Shown here: positions 62,423 through 64,000 of the stretch, piece by piece
Position numbering within the stretch: position 1 is the stretch's first letter
How the letters are laid out: every line of letters starts with the position of its first letter
Assembly (NCBI GenBank): GCA_964612975.1
Contig: CAZTGC010000006.1
Coordinates: 1-64,000, forward strand
Source of the DNA: NZ13-RE01 sp964612975
GTDB lineage: Bacteria > Dictyoglomota > Dictyoglomia > Dictyoglomales > Dictyoglomaceae
Direction of reading: 5' to 3'
Length of the DNA: 64,000 bases
Program-made: the position numbers and the translations under genes
The notes under the pieces: model-generated
Told to the model about the DNA's origin: nothing
Databases searched by the model: none
What the model saw: only the letters and a program-made list of their open reading frames with translations

Positions 62423-63841
62423 CTAAATTTTCCCTTTTTCCCTAATATACAATGATTCTATACTTTCAAATACAGGAAATTTTCTAAGAATATTTAATGA
62501 TTCCTTCCATATATTTTCTAAGACTTGAGATTCTAAATTCTTCTCCCCTATTCTACGAATAACATCTATGGAATTTTTAACAAAACCCTTTATTTCCTCC
62601 TCAGTATATTTTCCTAAATTTTTATAAAAATATGGCCAATAAGGTTTTAAGTTCCCCAACAAATTTTCAAAAATATATTTTACCTCTTGAGTATTATCTT
62701 CAATAAATTCTTGCCAGGCGTTTTCTAATTTCTGATCAATGTTTTCCTTCTTATATCTGCTAAAAATTTCCATCCAAAATCTCCAGAAGGTATATATTAA
62801 GGCCAATTTTTTGTCTTCTTCAAAGGAAACAATCTTTTTATCCTTTAATAACTTTCCAAGAACACTTTGTGTCTTTGAACTTTCAAAGATCGAATCATTA
62901 ATAATATCCTTAAAAGTTTTTTCTCCATCAAAAAACCAAGAGAAAAATTCTTCTTCAAAACTCTCATATTTCCCCACAAAGAGAAATATATGGTTGAGAT
63001 TTTTTTCTATAAAATCAATAACCTCAAAAACTCTTGCTGCGGTAAGAACCATATCTATTCCTGTTCTACCTAAAGAGAATAGAAAATTTATAGATTCTCT
63101 TGAAAATTTCTCAATGAACTCAGGCTTATATTCCTTCAGATGTCTATAAAAATAATACCAAGAAACTTTCTCCTGTAAAGTTATATCTCTAAAAATCTCT
63201 TTTACTTTATCTTCCCTTCTATTTATAAAATTTTGCCACTCTCTTCTAATACTTCTTTCACTTATTGCTATCTTAGGATATTCCTCTAATATGTGTAGCC
63301 AATATCTCCAAAAAATGTATATCCAAAATAGCGAAAAATCCTCGTTTACTCTCAACAATCTTTCTTCCTTTATTAACTTTCCAATCAACTCTATAGTTTT
63401 AACCTTTCCTAATGGAGCCTTATATGCTACCTCTCTCACAGTCTTTAAACCATCAAAAGAGGAACTTATAGCCTCTTCTTCTAAAGATAACCCATCAATT
63501 TTAACAGGTAATAAAATTACATTTCCAAGATAGTCCATAAGATCAATATATTTTGCAGCACTTATTAATATTTCAAAGGGGTCGACATCTAAAACATAAG
63601 AGGGGGCTTTTTCTTCAGGAAAGAAAATAAAATTTCCCTTATTCCATAATGCTAAATCTAATAAAGCATCCATATTTTCTAAAGGTCCAGTTCTTGCATA
63701 AACAATTCTTCCATCTTTAAAAAATACTTCTGCCTTTCTTTCTCCATCTTCTACTTGAAATTTTCCTGTTTTTCTTCCTGAGGATAAGAGTTGAAGAACC
63801 TCCCACAGAGGTAAACTTACCAAATCTCCCCTTATTCCCAT
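62423..63841 (-). CDS. DUF4388 domain protein with duplicated C-terminal module
   Basis: 472 residues, no signal or membrane segments. Residues 1-100 form a DUF4388 (PatA-type) domain (GDLVSLPLWEVLQLL, GKFQVEDGER, FFKDGRIVYA), common in bacterial signalling and gliding proteins. The rest contains two related copies (about 128-262 and 304-433). Each begins FDGxKTxx with a winged-helix-like stretch ending in a (I/L)GKL(I/L)K segment, followed by a FWR(Y/F)W helix and a long helical region. The function is unknown; a scaffold or signalling adaptor is likely. It lies 29 bp after a sugar ABC permease gene and may be co-transcribed with it. Confidence 0.75.
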   Translation of the reverse strand: MGIRGDLVSLPLWEVLQLLSSGRKTGKFQVEDGERKAEVFFKDGRIVYARTGPLENMDALLDLALWNKGNFIFFPEEKAPSYVLDVDPFEILISAAKYIDLMDYLGNVILLPVKIDGLSLEEEAISSSFDGLKTVREVAYKAPLGKVKTIELIGKLIKEERLLRVNEDFSLFWIYIFWRYWLHILEEYPKIAISERSIRREWQNFINRREDKVKEIFRDITLQEKVSWYYFYRHLKEYKPEFIEKFSRESINFLFSLGRTGIDMVLTAARVFEVIDFIEKNLNHIFLFVGKYESFEEEFFSWFFDGEKTFKDIINDSIFESSKTQSVLGKLLKDKKIVSFEEDKKLALIYTFWRFWMEIFSRYKKENIDQKLENAWQEFIEDNTQEVKYIFENLLGNLKPYWPYFYKNLGKYTEEEIKGFVKNSIDVIRRIGEKNLESQVLENIWKESLNILRKFPVFESIESLYIREKGKI

Positions 63842-63870
63842 TTTTATCTATCCTCCTCCTTTAAAGGGCT

Positions 63871-64000
63871 TTAACGGAGCAAACCCATTCTCTTATTTCT
63901 ATATTGATCAAACATAATAGCTAAGATTGTTATAGCTCCAATAGCTGATGGTTGCCAATATGCAGGAAATCCAAGGAGAACCATTCCAGTTCTTAAAATT
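63871..64000 (-). CDS. sugar ABC transporter permease, C-terminal part (gene continues beyond the window)
   Basis: The last 42 codons of a gene entering from the right edge. The product ends ...GMVLLGFPAYWQPSAIG then ITILAIMFDQYRNKR, the standard C-terminal helix of RbsC-type (BPD_transp_2) permeases. The stop TAA is at 63873-63871. The frame is intact within the visible part, in contrast to the rbsC remnant 3.7 kb away. It shows the same family is still present next door. Confidence 0.8.
   Translation of the reverse strand, partial: ILRTGMVLLGFPAYWQPSAIGAITILAIMFDQYRNKRMGLLR

Noticed and set aside
1..64000. CRISPR arrays, tRNA/rRNA genes, prophage or intact insertion sequences
   Set aside because: No regularly spaced repeats, no cloverleaf-like sequence and no integrase or complete transposase were found on reading the window.

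Overview
The window is AT-rich, densely packed bacterial DNA. Genes are preceded by AGGAGG-type ribosome binding sites, and the promoters use TTGACA/TATAAT-like boxes. The gene content suggests a thermophilic, saccharolytic anaerobe, most likely Dictyoglomus: a Thermotoga-like single-cluster ferredoxin, intracellular GH3 and GH57 glycosidases, an archaeal-style ATP-dependent DNA ligase, a bacterial NrpR, and Lgt/LspA. This assignment is inferred from gene content and was not checked by a search. I saw no rRNA, tRNA, CRISPR array or intact insertion sequence.

Layout. 1-9.3 kb holds mostly single genes: ATP-dependent ligase, a DapF homologue lacking both catalytic cysteines, a lone peptide-binding protein, ferredoxin, CinA, a rubrerythrin-like protein and a GH3 beta-glucosidase. 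9.3-22.1 kb is one long minus-strand operon running from an ackA promoter to a strong terminator: ackA, yceD, rpmF, fabH, fabD, fabG, acpP, fabF, rnc, smc, ftsY, an ArgA-like GNAT, lspA and lgt. It joins acetate/ATP metabolism, fatty-acid synthesis, chromosome structure, protein targeting and lipoprotein maturation. 22.2-27.5 kb is a branched-chain amino acid ABC operon (livJ, attenuator, livH, livM, livG, livF, CBS-ACT protein). Divergent from it, a structured leader precedes a MATE exporter and lipB.

29.6-36.1 kb (minus strand) contains a TS-N/UBA-like membrane protein, FloA, NfeD, a small membrane protein and an ABC importer (ATPase plus fused double permease) with no binding protein. The ABC genes sit behind a 185-nt leader that folds into a long closing stem plus a hairpin hiding the permease Shine-Dalgarno. 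This is the best candidate in the window for an undescribed regulatory RNA. 36.1-41.5 kb holds GH57 hydrolase, endonuclease V, DUF763, DUF192 and methylglyoxal synthase. 41.6-59.1 kb is dominated by arginine biosynthesis: argCJBD on plus and pheA-argG-carA-carB-argH-bioY on minus. Between them lie an S4 RNA-binding protein, an MFS transporter, a TIM-barrel protein and a small NrpR operon.

59.2-62.4 kb is a decaying ribose-type ABC transporter operon (rbsC, rbsB, rbsA remnants) with nonsense codons, single-base frameshifts, a lost start codon and truncations. The window ends with a DUF4388 protein carrying a duplicated module, downstream of the 3' end of another sugar ABC permease gene that runs off the right edge.
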